NCBI GenBank assembly: GCA_963514095.1
Contig: OY741279.1
Coordinates: 3,151,040 to 3,215,039, forward strand
DNA from: Eutrigla gurnardus
Lineage: Eukaryota > Chordata > Actinopteri > Perciformes > Triglidae
DNA length: 64,000 bases
Reading direction: 5' to 3'
Part shown: one piece after another, positions 9,501 to 23,345 of the stretch
How the letters are laid out: each line of letters starts with the position of its first letter
How positions within the stretch are numbered: position 1 is the first letter of the stretch
Made by a program: the position numbers and the translations under genes
Notes under the pieces: generated by a model
Database searches by the model: none
Told to the model about the DNA's origin: nothing
Seen by the model: the letters and a program-made list of their open reading frames with translations, nothing else

Positions 9501-12500
9501 ATACAAAGTAAAATTGAGTACGTAATATAACTACATTCGCAAGAATTCAGGCTAAAAGCTGTGAATAAGTTTTAAAATGCTTTCAAGCAGGTTGTAATGT
9601 TTAGATTCCCAGTATGTGCCCAGTTCATCCAGTTAACAATCATGTATGGAGATGTGAGTCGCTGGATGGATGCCTTGAAAACTGGCCTCGTGGGATTTTA
9701 AACCACATTTCTTTAATTGCTGTCAACTCTTTGAAACGGATTAGCATTTTTGGAAGTCGTCACAAAGCCATACGCTGGAGCCGGTAACCGGAGACCAACA
9801 CAGGATGCGAGAGAGACGGGGAAAACAGCATTTTCAACTCAACACTGCTCGTACAGCTCCACTGTGGAGAGGAAGAAGGATCCCCGGAGTCTAATCTGTG
9901 ATGACAGTCCCTCTAATGACTTTGTTTCATTTCTGGAAAACACGGCGGAGAATGAGGGAACATGGTTGTGATTCACCGAGCTACATGGCTAAATCCAGAG
10001 AGAGAAAGGGATTATTTACAATACAGTTCATCAGCCGAATCACGTGCACCGGACAGTAAAGCACAGCAGTGTCACATAGCTGAAGGCCTTTACACACCGG
10101 CTTTATTGAATTTCCTTTCAGGGAAACGTCCAAGTTAATTTGAGTCTAGCAGTGTATATGTCCAGGGCTTTTATTTTGAAAGGCAAGAAGGGTTTGATCT
10201 AGTATGCGCTTCCTTTGTCAAGCTTGAAAGGAGCAATAAAGTTTTACCGTCTAGGTTGGGACCACTGAGCCTCTGCGTTGTTCTATTAAATAAGTATGCA
10301 TATTGAGTTTCACGTAACGTGAGAACTTGATGCTTTTATTTGCGGTGTGAAAGTTCAGAAAAGTCGGGGGGAAAATGACGTCACTTTCATGTTCTGTGTG
10401 ACAAAAACAACAGTTTGGACAAACAAATTGACGTGTGCTTTAATAGCGTATTTACGCCAACATGTTGTTATTTTAAGTGTTGATGGAGCAGCTACGATGT
10501 TAGCGTAGCCTAGCACCCACCAACCCAGACTCCATTCAGAAAACAAGCGTTTTAAAAGGTTCCTGCTTGTCCTCTTGCAGACAGACCGAACAAAGCATGA
10601 CTTCAGACTTCAGACAAAACGTCATCAAGTTATTTCGGCATACTTTTCATTCATTTTTTGGAATTCCATGACAGCAAAATTGTGTATTTTGGGGTTCACA
10701 CCACTGTGGTAAACCAGCCGATGTGAATCCAGCTTGGTGAAATCCACCGGGCACCTCTGGATGATGTCATGAACGAGGTAAGCGAATCCTTGAAACATTC
10801 CAAAAATGTTTTTACATTCGACCACACAAGAATGCATAACTAACCTCAGCAACGGAGGTCAATTCACTTGAGCTGAAAAGGCTGCTACTGCACTATGGGA
10901 ATATTTGAAAGGCTCCCCTCCTGCCAGCTTAAAGCGGGGGGGATTCTCTCCCCGACTGCATTCCAGTTGATCCTCCAGAAAGATCCTGTTCAGTCGGAGG
11001 CCAGCGCACAAAGCGGGCCTGGCAGCCGCTAGCGAGGCTCCTCGCATGCAGCTAGGCAACGGGGCTTTTGTGCAAACTTTTGGAACTCGGGACGCCGTTG
11101 GAGAACAAGAAAACGCCGAGCCCTTGCTTTTCAGAAGGCTTCAGGGAGGGAGGGAGGAGGGAGGGGGGAGGGGGGAGGGAGAATACTCATTAACCTGCTC
11201 GCTCCGGAGAAAAGGGCAGCCTTTTCCCGTGCAGAAAAAACGCTTCATATCTGTGTCGTTTCCTCCTTTAGGAAAAATTAGCCAATCAATAATGGACAAA
11301 GAGGAGGAAACAGAAGCAGCAAGGCTGTATTTGTTTAAAACTGTGTTGGAAAAATAGGCTCATTTGTACTTTTATACCTGTTTAATGGATGCCCATTAAT
11401 TCACATTGTTTTGTGGAAATGGAAATGAGCATTCTGTATGGAAGCTTGTATGTTTGTCACAGGAACAAACATGGCGTCGTACAGAGTTTCTGTTCAAAAG
11501 GAGGACAGGATGAACTGTGCACCCAAAGGGCCTGGCTCTTTTTATCACCCTTCCCTGGAGGCGGAGGTTCGGGTCAGACCGAGGTCAACAACCTGGTTTT
11601 GCAAGTCTGACCTCGTTGGAATGCATCCAGCCCCTCGCTGCTGTGAGGAATACAGTACATTTACTACTACAACTTGTAATGTAGTACACCTTAAACGTTG
11701 TAAACACCCTCTTTAGACGCAGACTGTCCTCTCCACCTGTGGAGGTAAAACCAAATGTGATGTCACATGTAAGACGGGGGTTTATGGCGTGGAGGCCTAA
11801 TAATAGATAATCAGGGTTCAGAACTGCCAGGTGTTGGTATTGAGCTCACGGCAAAAAGCCAAATATGCACAAAAGGGGGGCCGACTCACCGCTCAAACTC
11901 ACAACCAGAACACTTCCTGTATCACCATAGTGACAGACCGGAACAAGGGCGTGATCATATTGGAAGGGATTCAGAAGCAAAGCAGCAAAACCCCCTCGAG
12001 TCTGGGCCGAAGCAGCTCCTCTGACAGCCGACATGTTGGATCTGGCCTGTTGGGGGGGGGGTCTTCAATCAGAGAAAACAGCTGTGACGGGGAGGTGACC
12101 TCATGACATAACTGCTGTGACTTTCCTGACTCAGCAAACGATTCTCGTAACTGGAGGTTTTTTTCATCAGCAATCTTTTTGCAGTGACTCAGGTTTTTAT
12201 TTGACATATAATATACTATATATAGTATATGAACGTCACCTTTCAAAGCAATCGTTGCTGTCGACAGCGATAGGTGAGAAGGCAACCTGCATCCTCTACG
12301 ACCTCGAGCAGCAGTCCATATCCAAACTATGCCAGGAATGTGACTGCTCGTGCGTCAACATATCCAACAGAGGCTCATTCAGACATTTCATTAAAGTTTA
12401 CGTGGGCGTGAGAGGGTTTCTGATCTGACCGAGAGGAAGCGATGTGACCCATTCAATGACCCCAAACATACCTTGAAAAGTGCACCAAAGTCCTTTAACC

Positions 12501-13610
12501 TACCGGGGAAAGGAATGTAGCGTTGCATTTGTTTCTGCTTTCCATTATTACTTAGTACCCTCCCAAAAAAAAGAGAGATAATGGGTTTTGGATTAAGTCT
12601 ACAAATGATTAGCCGAGGAGATTATACTCTACCACCTACATCGACAAAATGTCCTTTTCTTTGATTGTTAAAACAACGTAGCAACATAGAAATAGCTTTC
12701 TAACGTCTGATATTATGCAGATTAAATATTCATGGCAGCAGAAAAATACAGCTCAAATTAGGCTTGTAGACTCATAACGACTTCCCCTCCTGGAAACAAA
12801 CCTGAGCTTTCTCACATTACGTCACAGGATTTTCACTCATCTTGCTCTGCACACTTCAAACACTGGCTTTAAACAGTTCATGCCTATGGGAAATGTAAAA
12901 AAAAATCTTCTTGAGGGGATGATTAGGGGGGGCAAAGGGTCACATCCTACAGATCCAGCTGGATCCAGATCTAACATCCCCCAGCGCTGCGGCTCCATCT
13001 GAGGATGGAAACTTTAAAAACGAGAAATCCGTATTACCTTTGTGTAATGAAGCACGAACGCACTAAAATTAACTCGCTGCAACACTGCCTGCAGTGCATT
13101 CTGTTATGTGGGTCATCTCCTCCTCACAGCCCCATAAAGCAGCGTTACTATACACTCCCATGATGCACTGCATGAGCTTGTGATGGATAACATCTGATAT
13201 CTGATAGATGTGTGTTTGTAAACATGATGAGGTGCTTTTGTGGGCGGAGAATAAGAATATTTGTCTGAACACGTTAGTTAATGTTAGTCTCTCCACGAGT
13301 GATACTGAGCAGAGTTAACTCATTCTCACTCATTTATTTAAGTTCATAAAATGCACATTTGTATATTTTTAGGGCTGTAATGGTTCAGGTATGTGGAACC
13401 AATGTTCACAAGCAGAAGTTCTACCCGACACCTTTAACTGCACACCGGAACATGACTCTGAAACCAGACCTTCTGAACGTTACAACCCGAACACCGCATC
13501 TACAAATACATACAATAATTGAATAGGTCTGGCTATAATAACATAATATACACTTCTATATTTCAACTGTGACCATAAGAAAACTTTCTTCTTACATCAT
13601 CATCATTTCT

Positions 13611-16319
13611 TTTTTTTTTTTCTTTTTTTTATTGATGTTTATGACAGACAAATACAAACAAATACTTGTTACCTTATTGCAGTTACATGGATAAGATACA
13701 CATCTTGTATGCATTTATCAGTATCTATCTGCCCAGTCTTTTTTTTTTCTCTCTCTTACAAACAGCAACAAAAATAGCAAAAAAAAATAAATGCAGTCCA
13801 GCAATAATGTACAGAACAGGCCAGACCTACAACACAAAACATATATCCACAAAACAAAACAAAACAAAACAAAACAAAACACCCTAGGAAGTCTACATAT
13901 TATACCAATCCTGTACCTGCCTCTAATAAAATATGGAGAGATGGCGACATTCTTACATATCCAGCAATTGAGCAAGGAATGGGCCCCACACCTCGTTAAA
14001 TAAATCTTCCCTCCCAGCCACTCTATAGGTGACCCGCTCGTAGCTGGCCATTGAGCTTAAAACCTGTATCCACTCCTTAAAAGTGGACTGAGTGGGAGAT
14101 TTCCAGTGGCGTAAAGTTATCCTGCACCCTGTTGTCATAGCTAGACGACACCAACTTTTTTGGTGTTTCGACATTTGAATGTTATCTGGAAGTAACCCCA
14201 ACAAACATAATGCAGGGTTTTTGATCAAGTGTGTGCCCAGCACCTTATTCAAGAACACAATTATTGCATTCCACATGTCTTTAGTTTTGTCACACTCATA
14301 TAACATATGTACAAGAGTTCCGACCCTTCCATTACATCTCCAACACAAATCACTGTTTCTGAGTTTCAGTCTTGCCAGTTTTGAAGGGGTCCAGTAAGAT
14401 CTATTTAATATCTTATAACAAATGAGTTGTGATTGTGCTTCACGTGAGTAACAGTGCCATGATGCATATAGTTTTTTCCAATTATTTTCTGGAATCACTT
14501 GAGCCAGGTCCTTCTCCCAACACGCTTTCAGACCATCCAGTTTTGGCACTTGTGTACTTCTAATAAGTTCAAAGAATTTTGAAGCTCCTCTGTTTTTCTC
14601 TCCAATCTTATGGGAAATTACCTGGATTTCAGTCCGACTGTGCTGAATATGTTTGTTTGAGAGAATGCAATGTCTCATTTGTAAATATCGCCAGAATTCA
14701 GAGTTACTCAAATTATATTTATTTTTAATCTCATCAAATGATCTAAATCCCACATCTCCCATCACATCCTCAAGAATATGAATCCCAGATCTAATCCATT
14801 TGTTCCAAAAGAAACTTTTCTTATCAATTAACAATTTCTTGTTATACCATATGGAGGATCTGCTTGATAAATATGGATCAGTTTTTGTTATTTGATGAGC
14901 AATTTTCCATGACTCTCTGGCAAAAGCCATTACCGGGTCTTGGGAGGGGACTGGTCTCTCTGTTTGTGAGAGGAAGGCCTCCACAGAAAAAGGATGTACC
15001 AGTTGCTCTTCTATCCTGACCCACAGAGGGATCCTAGTAGGCGGCAGGTGAATTTTAGATAGCTGCGATAAAGAAAATGATAAATGATACCAGTCTATTC
15101 GTGATAATGCTAACCCCCCCTTGTCTTTTGCAGCATATAACTTAGTCCGATTAAACATGGTTTTTTTTCCTGCCCATATAAACTTCTCTATCATACTGTT
15201 GTATGTTTTAAGTAATGGGGAAGGAAATTTTAGCGGTAACATGGAAATGATGTAATTGATCTTGGGAGTTAAAATCATTTTAACTAGATTGAGTCTGCCC
15301 AACAGGGAAATATGCAACTTATCCCAATTTTGTAACAGAATTTGAGTTTTCTGAATAACTGGAGAAATGTTGGCTTCCATTATTTTTTTCAGACCTGGCG
15401 TTAATTTGATACCCAAATATGTTAATCCTTCAGGCATCCATCTGAATTTCCAGTTCTTTCTAATATCTGGGGGGCACAGTTTTGATAACGGCATGGCTTC
15501 TGATTTTGACCAGTTAACAGTATAACCAGATACCTCTGAGAACAGATTTATAACTGAACAAATTTCTGGGACTGAGGATTCAGGGTTACTAGATATCAAT
15601 AACACATCATCTGCATACAACAGGAGCTTGTGCTCTTCTTGACCCGCCTGCACACCCCGTATATTTGAGTTAGCCCGTTGGGCTATGGCCAGGGGTTCAA
15701 GAAATATGGCGAAGATTAGAGGTGATAAAGGCGATCCTTGTCGAACACCACGATTTAGTCTGATTTGAGGTGACATAATCCCATTAGTTAAGACTGTGGC
15801 TGATCGGTCAGAGTACATTAATTCCACCCACTTCCTAAATATTGGACCAAATCCAAATTTTTCTAGCGTATGAAACAAAAAAGGAAACTCCACTTTATCA
15901 AACGCCTTTTCCGCGTCTAATGAAAAGCAACTGTTGGTGTGTCATAATTTCTTGTCATCCACATAATGTGCAACAGTCTTCGAAGGTTGTCTGCAGAGCT
16001 CCTACCCCGCATAAACCCCACCTGATCCTGATGAATGAGAAATGGGACCACTTCTTCCAATCTAGTTGTTAAGATTTTGGCGAGAATTTTCTCATCCACA
16101 TTAATCAAAGATATAGGGCGATAATTAGCACACTGCTGTGGATCTCTTCCCTTTTTATGCAGTAGTGTAATAACTGCTTCCCTCATGCTTTCAGGTAACC
16201 TACCTCTTTGAAACGCATCTCGATATACGACTAGTAATCTAGGGGCAAGATCATCTATGAATTTCTGATAGAAATCTACTGAAAACCCATCGTTTCCAGG
16301 GGCCTTTCCTATCCTGAGG
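13611..16319 (-). mobile_element. L1-like (L1/Tx1-type) LINE, 5'-truncated, with 17-bp target duplication
   Basis: About 2.7 kb. On the minus strand it contains a reverse-transcriptase/C-terminal ORF2 region, a 3'UTR with an AAAAC-type run (13851-13880), and an A-rich tail (T-run on the plus strand, 13611-13630, with AATAAA just before it on the minus strand). Both sides carry the identical 17-mer ACATCATCATCATTTCT (13594-13610 and 16320-16336), a perfect target-site duplication that fixes the borders. The 5' truncation and A-tail are the hallmarks of target-primed reverse transcription. It lies in the presumed 5' intron of ANKRD6, in the same orientation as the gene. Confidence 0.93.
13953..16319 (-). 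pseudogene. LINE ORF2 remnant: reverse transcriptase and C-terminal domain, one frameshift
   Basis: Open from the 5' border to about 15925 (motifs IGKAPGNDGFS, ANYRPISLINVDEKILAKIL, DQVGFMRGRSS) and, after a single-base shift, open for 646 codons from 15893 to the stop at 13953. The second part has AEKAFDKVEF (motif A aspartate), the RT motif GVRQGSPLSPLIFAIFLEPL, the catalytic YADD box (LLLYADDVLL), and a C-terminal Cys-rich region (CWRCNGRVGTLVHMLYEC). The shift lies in a short T run on the minus strand (about 15921-15928) and looks like loss of one base. The endonuclease domain is missing through the 5' truncation. No other stop was seen, so the copy is fairly young but inactive. Confidence 0.9.
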
Positions 16320-16449
16320 ACATCATCATCATTTCTAATTAGTCTTCACGTCCAACGAGGTGACAACATGATCAGCATTGAGATTCTCCTCCAGTCATCA
16401 CAAGAGACCGAACACGGTCATCAACCAGAGGCCGTCTGAGCTACAAACT

Positions 16450-16843
16450 GTCCGGATCTCATTTTTTAGCTTCCGATCCGATTCCGATATTTCTTGATAC
16501 CGGTTTTCCGGTACCGATCAGTCAGTCGTAGACGCTGCCGTTTTACAGTAAGCGGCGTGTTTGTCGGGGTGGTGATTTTTAAGATGTTTTATTAGGTTAG
16601 TGGTGTTGTAGGAGGCCTTGTTAGCATCGTCCCGTGAGTCTTTCACACACTTGTAGTTAGTTCAAAATGATGCCATTTCTTTAACTAGCTAACCTATGTG
16701 TCCGCTCCACTTTCCAACTACATAATGGCGGCTGATGCAATAGAACAACAACGACAAACTATATACAAATATTAAAAATGGATCCGCCGATCCTGATCCA
16801 CCTTAAAAACCCAGTATCAGGGGCCGATCCGACATCCCTAGTA
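16450..16843. mobile_element. Probable hAT-type MITE, one end eroded
   Basis: The right end ...GGCCGATCCGACATCCCTA and internal stretches of CCGATCCGATTCCGATA and GGATCCGCCGATCCTGATCC are typical of a teleost hAT family with a TAGGGATGTCGGATCGG terminus. The left terminus is diverged (TGTCCGGATCTC) and I could not find a convincing 8-bp duplication. It begins about 110 bp beyond the L1-like insertion. Confidence 0.5.
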
Positions 16844-17083
16844 CAAAACGAGGTCGCTGCTATATTCATACCTGTGAACACAGGTTCATTAACTTCACCG
16901 AGCACCTCTGGGTGACGTTACAAAGCAGACAGGACAGCTCCGGTGTTTCCCGGCGTATCTGGGACTTCTAACACGTACAAAGCAGCACTCTGACATCTGA
17001 CTGCAGACACAAACAGCAGCTTCCCCTGGACTGCTCTTAGTGCAGCTATTTTCAAACAGGAGGGCATTTCCCTCATACTGTAG

Positions 17084-17200
<117 letters not shown>

Positions 17201-17959
17201 AATCCCTCCCTCGGATTTCACTCCAAACTCAGCCATCTGTCTTTCCTGCAACCATTCAGGGAGCCGAGAGCCAAAACCAGATTAAAACAATACTTTGACC
17301 CACTCGTTAATCCCAGATCTGTTTCAGTGTGAGCTCGCCGCTGCAGCAATGCAGCGATGCAGATACAGTCTGTGCTCCACTGACGCATTAATGTGGACAA
17401 AACGGGCCGTTTAAGTCCTCAAACATGCCCCTTCTGGTGGACTGTGTTCTGGAGAAAAAATAATAATATGTACGGCAGACAACGGCGAGAGACTAATCAT
17501 TTTTCAGATCCCATTTGAATTGTGGCATTAATTACACATATTTATCAGTTTAAAAAGGTGATTTTGTACATTAATAAAGTTGCATTTTAATGTAAAACTA
17601 CATAAAACCTAGGTTTTTTGTTTTTACTCTTGTTCTTCTCTTTGTTATTGTTTTGCTGTGATTTGTTTTAACCCATGAGCCAAATATCAGATACCGACTG
17701 ATTCAAACTGAATTTTTAATTTGTTCATGATTAATAATTTTAAAAAATAAGAGGGGGGAGGACCGGAAACGTTTCTAACTTCTTCCTATCCCTTCTGAAC
17801 ATGAACTATATTATTTGAGTCATGTATTTAGGATTCTGAGGATCCCATTTGCTTGTTTTTCTTTTTTTGCCTTCCTTTTTACTGCTCATCACTTTATTTA
17901 GTTTGTATTATTATTATTTTTAACATGTTCAATAAAGAAAAAAATTAAATTTAATAATA

Positions 17960-18060
17960 ATAATAATGATAATAAGAATACATTTTATTTATAGGCGCCT
18001 TTCAGAGCCCTGAAGGACACCATACAGTGAATAATAAAAATAATAATAAAAAACAATAAA
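17960..18060 (-). mobile_element. LINE/SINE 3'-tail fragment
   Basis: Contains ATTTTATTTATAGGCGCCTT followed by CAGAGCCCTGAAGGACACCA, the tail style shared by teleost L2-like LINEs, next to an A- and AAT-rich stretch. Only the tail is recognisable. Confidence 0.45.
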
Positions 18061-21000
18061 ACCAAAACAAACAATAAGTTAGAATTACACAGTACAGTTA
18101 AGATAAGATGGTTACAAAAACGACAAAAAACTCATTGTATCAAAGTATCATTGACTTGCAAAATAATTGTTTTAATTGACAATCGTGTGAATATTATGGA
18201 GTATTTGTATTCTAACATAAAGAACGTGCGGTATCATCTGTTGCTGCTGAGATCTGAGGTTTGCTAGTCCGGGTCGCTGCTGGAAATAAAACCCTCTGTC
18301 ATCCATGCGACAGCTCGGCCAGATGTGATAGTCATCTCCATAAATAGTTCAGAGGTCAACGTAAACATAAGAGGAACAATAACAACAGGCCTTTTTGTTC
18401 AGCTCTGCTGTAGAAGAGAGAGCATTTCATTCATGATGTGATTTCTACTCAAACAAACCAGCAACATTTGACAGATTTGACAGAACGACGTTGTACTTTA
18501 AAGGCGTGTGAATGCTGTAACATTGGCCTTGATAAGCGGAGCGTTGTCATGGGAACTGGTGTTTGTGACGATGCGTGGCGTCTGCAGGACGCCGGTGTTT
18601 CGGCGTTCCCGAGTACGAGGAGAACATCTTATCAGAGACGGAGAGAGCAGCGCCGTGTTTTCTGGATTCCTGCAGCGAATCACACCCTGCAGTTGAGCCT
18701 CCATCAGGTTCTGTTGTCAATGTGCTACTTCAGCATACAAATCATTTCTTTTGTTTGTTTTTTTGCTTATAGCAAAACAACCGAACTGCCAATAAAGTTT
18801 ACTCAGTTGGTTTCACTGATAACTTCAGAAATGAATAATGCTTATAATATAAATTATCTTCCAGTATCTGCACATTCTTCTCTAAGTTTGGCTCAATGAG
18901 CTGAAATCTAAAATAATTAAGAGTGAATCTAAATGCCTCACCATACTAAACATGTACCAAATATTCTTTATTTATTCGGTTATATTATTATACTCAATTC
19001 AATCAGAGATGCTCGGTGCACATCACTACAAAACCATATCTCACAGGTTATTTTTATTCTTATTTAAATAGTCCTGACCGCTGGATTAAATAAGCATGTG
19101 TTGCACAGCGACAGGCTGTAACGGATGCAGCTGCACAACAAAGAAGAAGAAGAAGAAGAAGACCCTCCCCTTGGCAGTCTAGTTGCTTCATTGTCATGGA
19201 GCACTGAGCAGAAAAGGCCTCCACCCTTTTAGTTGGAGCACAATGAGATCACCACCCGTGGGCCAGCAGATGCATGACTACAACACTGCATGCGGTCGCT
19301 ACGTGTACAACCCCCCCCCCTTTCTAGGTCTAATTGGTTTATTACAGTCTGGCTTTTAGAGCCCATCTGTAATAATATACCCATAATCATTAATGATGGT
19401 AATATTGGTAATATAGAAAAGTCTGATGGGACAAGAAACGGGGGCCCGTCTTATTTGGAGTACCAAATAGTGACCTCTTAAGTTTACTTAAACGGATATT
19501 TCATTATTGCATTATTGTATTTAAATAGTCTTGATGTTTCAAAGAGGTAAAAATGATCCAGTAATTGCATTTTTTTTAAATTGTTACAAATAGAGTATGT
19601 GCGTTTTCCCCATCTAATACCTGTATAACCCCTCGGGTTGATCTTAGACCACATGGGGGACCACGAACTACGAGTTTCAACTTAATGTGTTCATCAAACA
19701 CCAGCCAATAAATATGGTGACCCAAACGATGAAAATACTAGAAAGATGCATTCGGCAGATCAGAGGCCAGATCTCCATCCGGTGCGTCTGCATCCAGCAC
19801 TGCTGCATTGTGGGATTGAATCAATCACCAGCCCTCGATCGTCCCACAACGAGTAGATACACCCCGTCCTAGTGGTGCCTCATGTCCAGCTGGAGGGAGC
19901 TGAGTGTCAGCTGTGGGGCAGGACATCCACCCCCCCAATACCCCCCCCACCCAAAGAAACACAAACAGTACAGCTCTTTCCCACTGCAGCCTTTTGTCTC
20001 TTTCACATTGCTCCCTTACAACTTCTTTAATCCCCTGCCTTGGAGAACTTCGTGACAGCAGTGCCAACGAGAGTTGTTTCAAGCTACCAGGAAAGGGTTA
20101 AGTGGGATTTAGAGCCCCTGCAAGTCAAAAGACTTAAGATTCAAGCTCCTTTTTCTGAGCTTTCCCACTTCCCTTGCAGCTCCAGTTCCTCACTAGGAAG
20201 CACACGAATCCTGAGGCTGGCTTTAAAATGTCTAATGAGCATGTCTAACGGACGCTATCTCCCTAAAACAGCTTCAATAGCATGGATTTTATAGAATATA
20301 ATGTACAAAAGGAAAACGTATGCTCACAAAGCATCATGGGAATTAGCAGATGTCAGCATCTACACTTGACAACGAGAATCATCTCACCATCTGACGAGCA
20401 AATCTAATAATCACCACTCAAGCCGTGTCTGGTTTCCGGAGCCCATTATGGCTCATTATATGCCCATTATACACCTGGTGACCTCTGACCTCCTTGGCAC
20501 TATGCTGTGTTAATCAGCTCCCCGGGGGGCATGAGCAGACGGACAGACGGGGAACACACAGCTCACACGCTTACCAGCGTTGGTACTCTCCTTTAAGATT
20601 TCATTTAAAGTTGCGTTGCCCGTTGCTCGTGGGTTTGACCGTGTGTAAGTTGACATGTTTCCTCTCAGGTTGTGTTTCGTGTTCAGTTGTTCATCTACAG
20701 TTTAACAGTTTGACGGTGGATCTGATGTTGTCTGAGGTGAATACATCCATCAGTAACAGAAGAAGCGCGGTGCGGTGTATTTCCTGGAGGGAGCGTTTAG
20801 CAAACAGCAATCTGGGGAAACGAGATGAATCATCAGCGTAACTTAATCTGACATGAGTTCAGCACCCGGAGCCATGACGCCACTGTTCCTCTGTGGCGTT
20901 TCTGCTGCTGTTTGACGGCGTTTTGTTCAGAAATGAACCGTTTAAACCTGGTGAACATATCGCTGCCCCCCCACCTGTGACAGGCGCCACCAGATTTTTA

Positions 21001-21247
21001 ACACCTCATCTCAAATCACCGGGAAAACATAGTTCCTAACCCACTGAGTGTTTTATTTGGTGTCTCCCTCTCCTCTTCTACGAAGGATATTTTACTACGC
21101 TTCTGGCGAGAAGACTCATTTTGCTTAAATGGAAATCTCCCTCTCCTTTTGTTTTAATCGGATCAGAGATGTTCTTTATTTCCTTAAAACTGGAAAAACT
21201 CAGGTTTTCTCTACGAGGGTCTTCAAACAAATTTGGGAAACTTTTTT

Positions 21248-21253
<6 letters not shown>

Positions 21254-21282
<29 letters not shown>
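21254..21282. repeat. TA microsatellite
   Basis: Short TA run after a T-rich stretch. Confidence 0.9.
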
Positions 21283-21284
<2 letters not shown>

Positions 21285-22101
21285 GTTAAGAAACTAAGTT
21301 TCATTGATATTCTAGACAGCATTATTTATTTACGTTTTATCTTCTACTTTACCACTGACTGGTGTTGCATTTATGTTTATTTTATTACTTGTTAATGTAT
21401 ACATATATTTTCTTTATAGAGTGTTTTTAGTTTTGTTATCTGAACTGTCTTATTTATTGTGTGTGTTCTTCTTCTTGAGAAAAGTAATAAACAAAGTTGG
21501 GGAAAAAATCAAATCAATCAAAATCTCAAAGATGTGTGACACCAAAAATCACTAGTAAAAGAACTTTTAAAAATAAGCATAAAGCTTAAAATCCTCCATC
21601 ACCCCATCATGCACTTGGTTACTAACCATAGTTTAATCGGTATTTGGTTCATGTTGCACCTGTTATATTATATTATTGTGATACAGCTCACATTCAGGGC
21701 ACTACGCTGATTTTATTCACATATCGGAGTCTTTTTACTATTATGTCTTTGGCCTGTCTGGCAAAATAACCCTGATGGTGTCATCAGTTATTATGATTAT
21801 TATTATTTTTATGCTTTATGGTTTCCTACAGGTCTGATTACATGTATTCAGTGCATTTCATTCCACAAAAAAAGAACCAGCAGATCACATTTTTGGGTAA
21901 ACTTAAGACCGAATCATTTCCATCCCTGTTTGCTCAGATTCTCACAGAGCGACTTCAGAAAACACTTTAACGGGACCTTTAACTGGTTTGACAGGTCTGG
22001 AGACGACTGATTTACACCTGAATACCTGCATGACACACACATTTATCAGAAAACACAAAGTGACAGCTGAAGCTTTACACCATCCTAGTAGGTCAGTCTC
22101 T

Positions 22102-22139
22102 GGAGGAGGAGGAGGAGGAGGAGGAGGAGGAGGAGGAGG
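22102..22139. repeat. GGA-triplet microsatellite
   Basis: About 12 GGA units on the plus strand; on the ANKRD6 sense strand a TCC pyrimidine run. Confidence 0.92.
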
Positions 22140-23067
22140 TCTCCCTCCCTCCCCCCCGTAGACCCTGAAGCCTCATTCACAAACCCATTCACATTAAAGT
22201 GCACTTCATCAAGCTACGAGCTCACAACAACAACCCTTCTTCTCCTGCCTCCCAAGTTGCTGTAATGTTGCTGAGCTATTTATCATTAAAGCACATTACC
22301 GGCCGCTCTAATGAGCCCATATCTCAACGTGTTAAATACCCTCACTTTGAATGAATCCTTATGGACTTAAATATTTAGGCTAAGCCTTAAGCTGCAGAGG
22401 AAGATTTCACTTAAGCCTACTTTATTTCACATTTCACACGGTGTTTCTTCCGGAGCTGCAGCCTCATTTAAAGCAGACAGCAGCTGAATTATTATGCACC
22501 CAGTGTCCTCGTTAATTAGTAACTGCTTGATTTATTCACTTTTTAAAAGACATCTTCCAGATACTTGCAGTGAACCCATCTGAACCAAATCCCCTGGATA
22601 ATACAAGAATATAATGAGGTACTCCCTGTTGGGGATTTATACTACTATAATTATTATAATTACTACATTATACTACAATGAAAACACTGAAGGGCTAAGT
22701 CTTTCTGTGTTTATGCTCCATTAAGACTAAAGGGCGTCTGATAGGAGGTCGTTTTATGATAATGATAATTTAAAAACATTAGATAGAAACATAAACCCAC
22801 AGGTCATTAAATGGACTTCTATGGGAGGTTACAGCGAAGTTTAAATGACGTAAATACACATTTAGCACATTCAACAAGTAATCAATAACATAGCCCGGTG
22901 GGTTTATTGATCGTGACGTTCGGCTACTCCAGCAGGCTAACGTGTTAGCTACGTAAAAGTTAACGTCACCTAGCGAGCTAACTAGCTTACATGTGTTAGA
23001 AAATCGCAGTGATTTCGCTCGTGAATTAAAAGTCAGCAGAGTCGCTAGGCGGAGCTCGTGACGGCAG

Positions 23068-23068
<1 letters not shown>

Positions 23069-23115
<47 letters not shown>
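23069..23115. repeat. CAA-triplet microsatellite beside the candidate ANKRD6 promoter
   Basis: About 15 AAC units, 50 bp downstream (in transcript sense) of the candidate exon donor at 23166. Confidence 0.95.
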
Positions 23116-23117
<2 letters not shown>

Positions 23118-23165
23118 CACAACAACACCAAACAAACAGCGTTAATGACGTAAAAAGAGACTCAC

Positions 23166-23345
23166 GTCGAGGAGAAAGTAGTCCCGGCGGACGTCGACTC
23201 GGACGGAGACGCTGTTCACTCTTCCGACGGTCGCGTGAAGCGAAGCAGCGCGAGGACACTACAGCGCGAGGACACTACTACTACTCAGTGGAAACGCACG
23301 GTCGCGTCTGTTGTCGCGCGCCGCCGCCGCCGCCGCCGCCTCCTC
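23166..23345 (-). promoter_or_regulatory. Candidate ANKRD6 CpG-rich promoter and non-coding first exon
   Basis: This short stretch is strikingly CpG-rich compared with its surroundings (several CGCG, GTCG and CGG motifs, and a GCC-triplet run at about 23319-23340). On the minus strand it ends in a good donor, CTCGAC|GTGAGT at 23166/23165. The next minus-strand gene downstream is ANKRD6, about 14.8 kb away, so the simplest reading is its 5'UTR exon and promoter. No coding potential is visible. The assignment is inference; a promoter for an unrelated antisense or divergent transcript is possible. Confidence 0.45.

Larger units (their letters stand above)
8344..13593. other. Presumed ANKRD6 5' intron, proximal part
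   Basis: No exon recognised beyond possible 5'UTR sequence next to 8343. Contains the CA tract, a LINE tail fragment (9400-9500), a G-rich patch at 11148-11180 and a 20-bp palindrome ATATACTATATATAGTATAT near 12208-12227. Confidence 0.55.

Noticed and set aside
10625..10852. 75-codon minus-strand frame beginning MLRLVMHSCVVEC
   Set aside because: No recognisable motif, no flanking splice signals with matching partners, and no repeat similarity; treated as chance.
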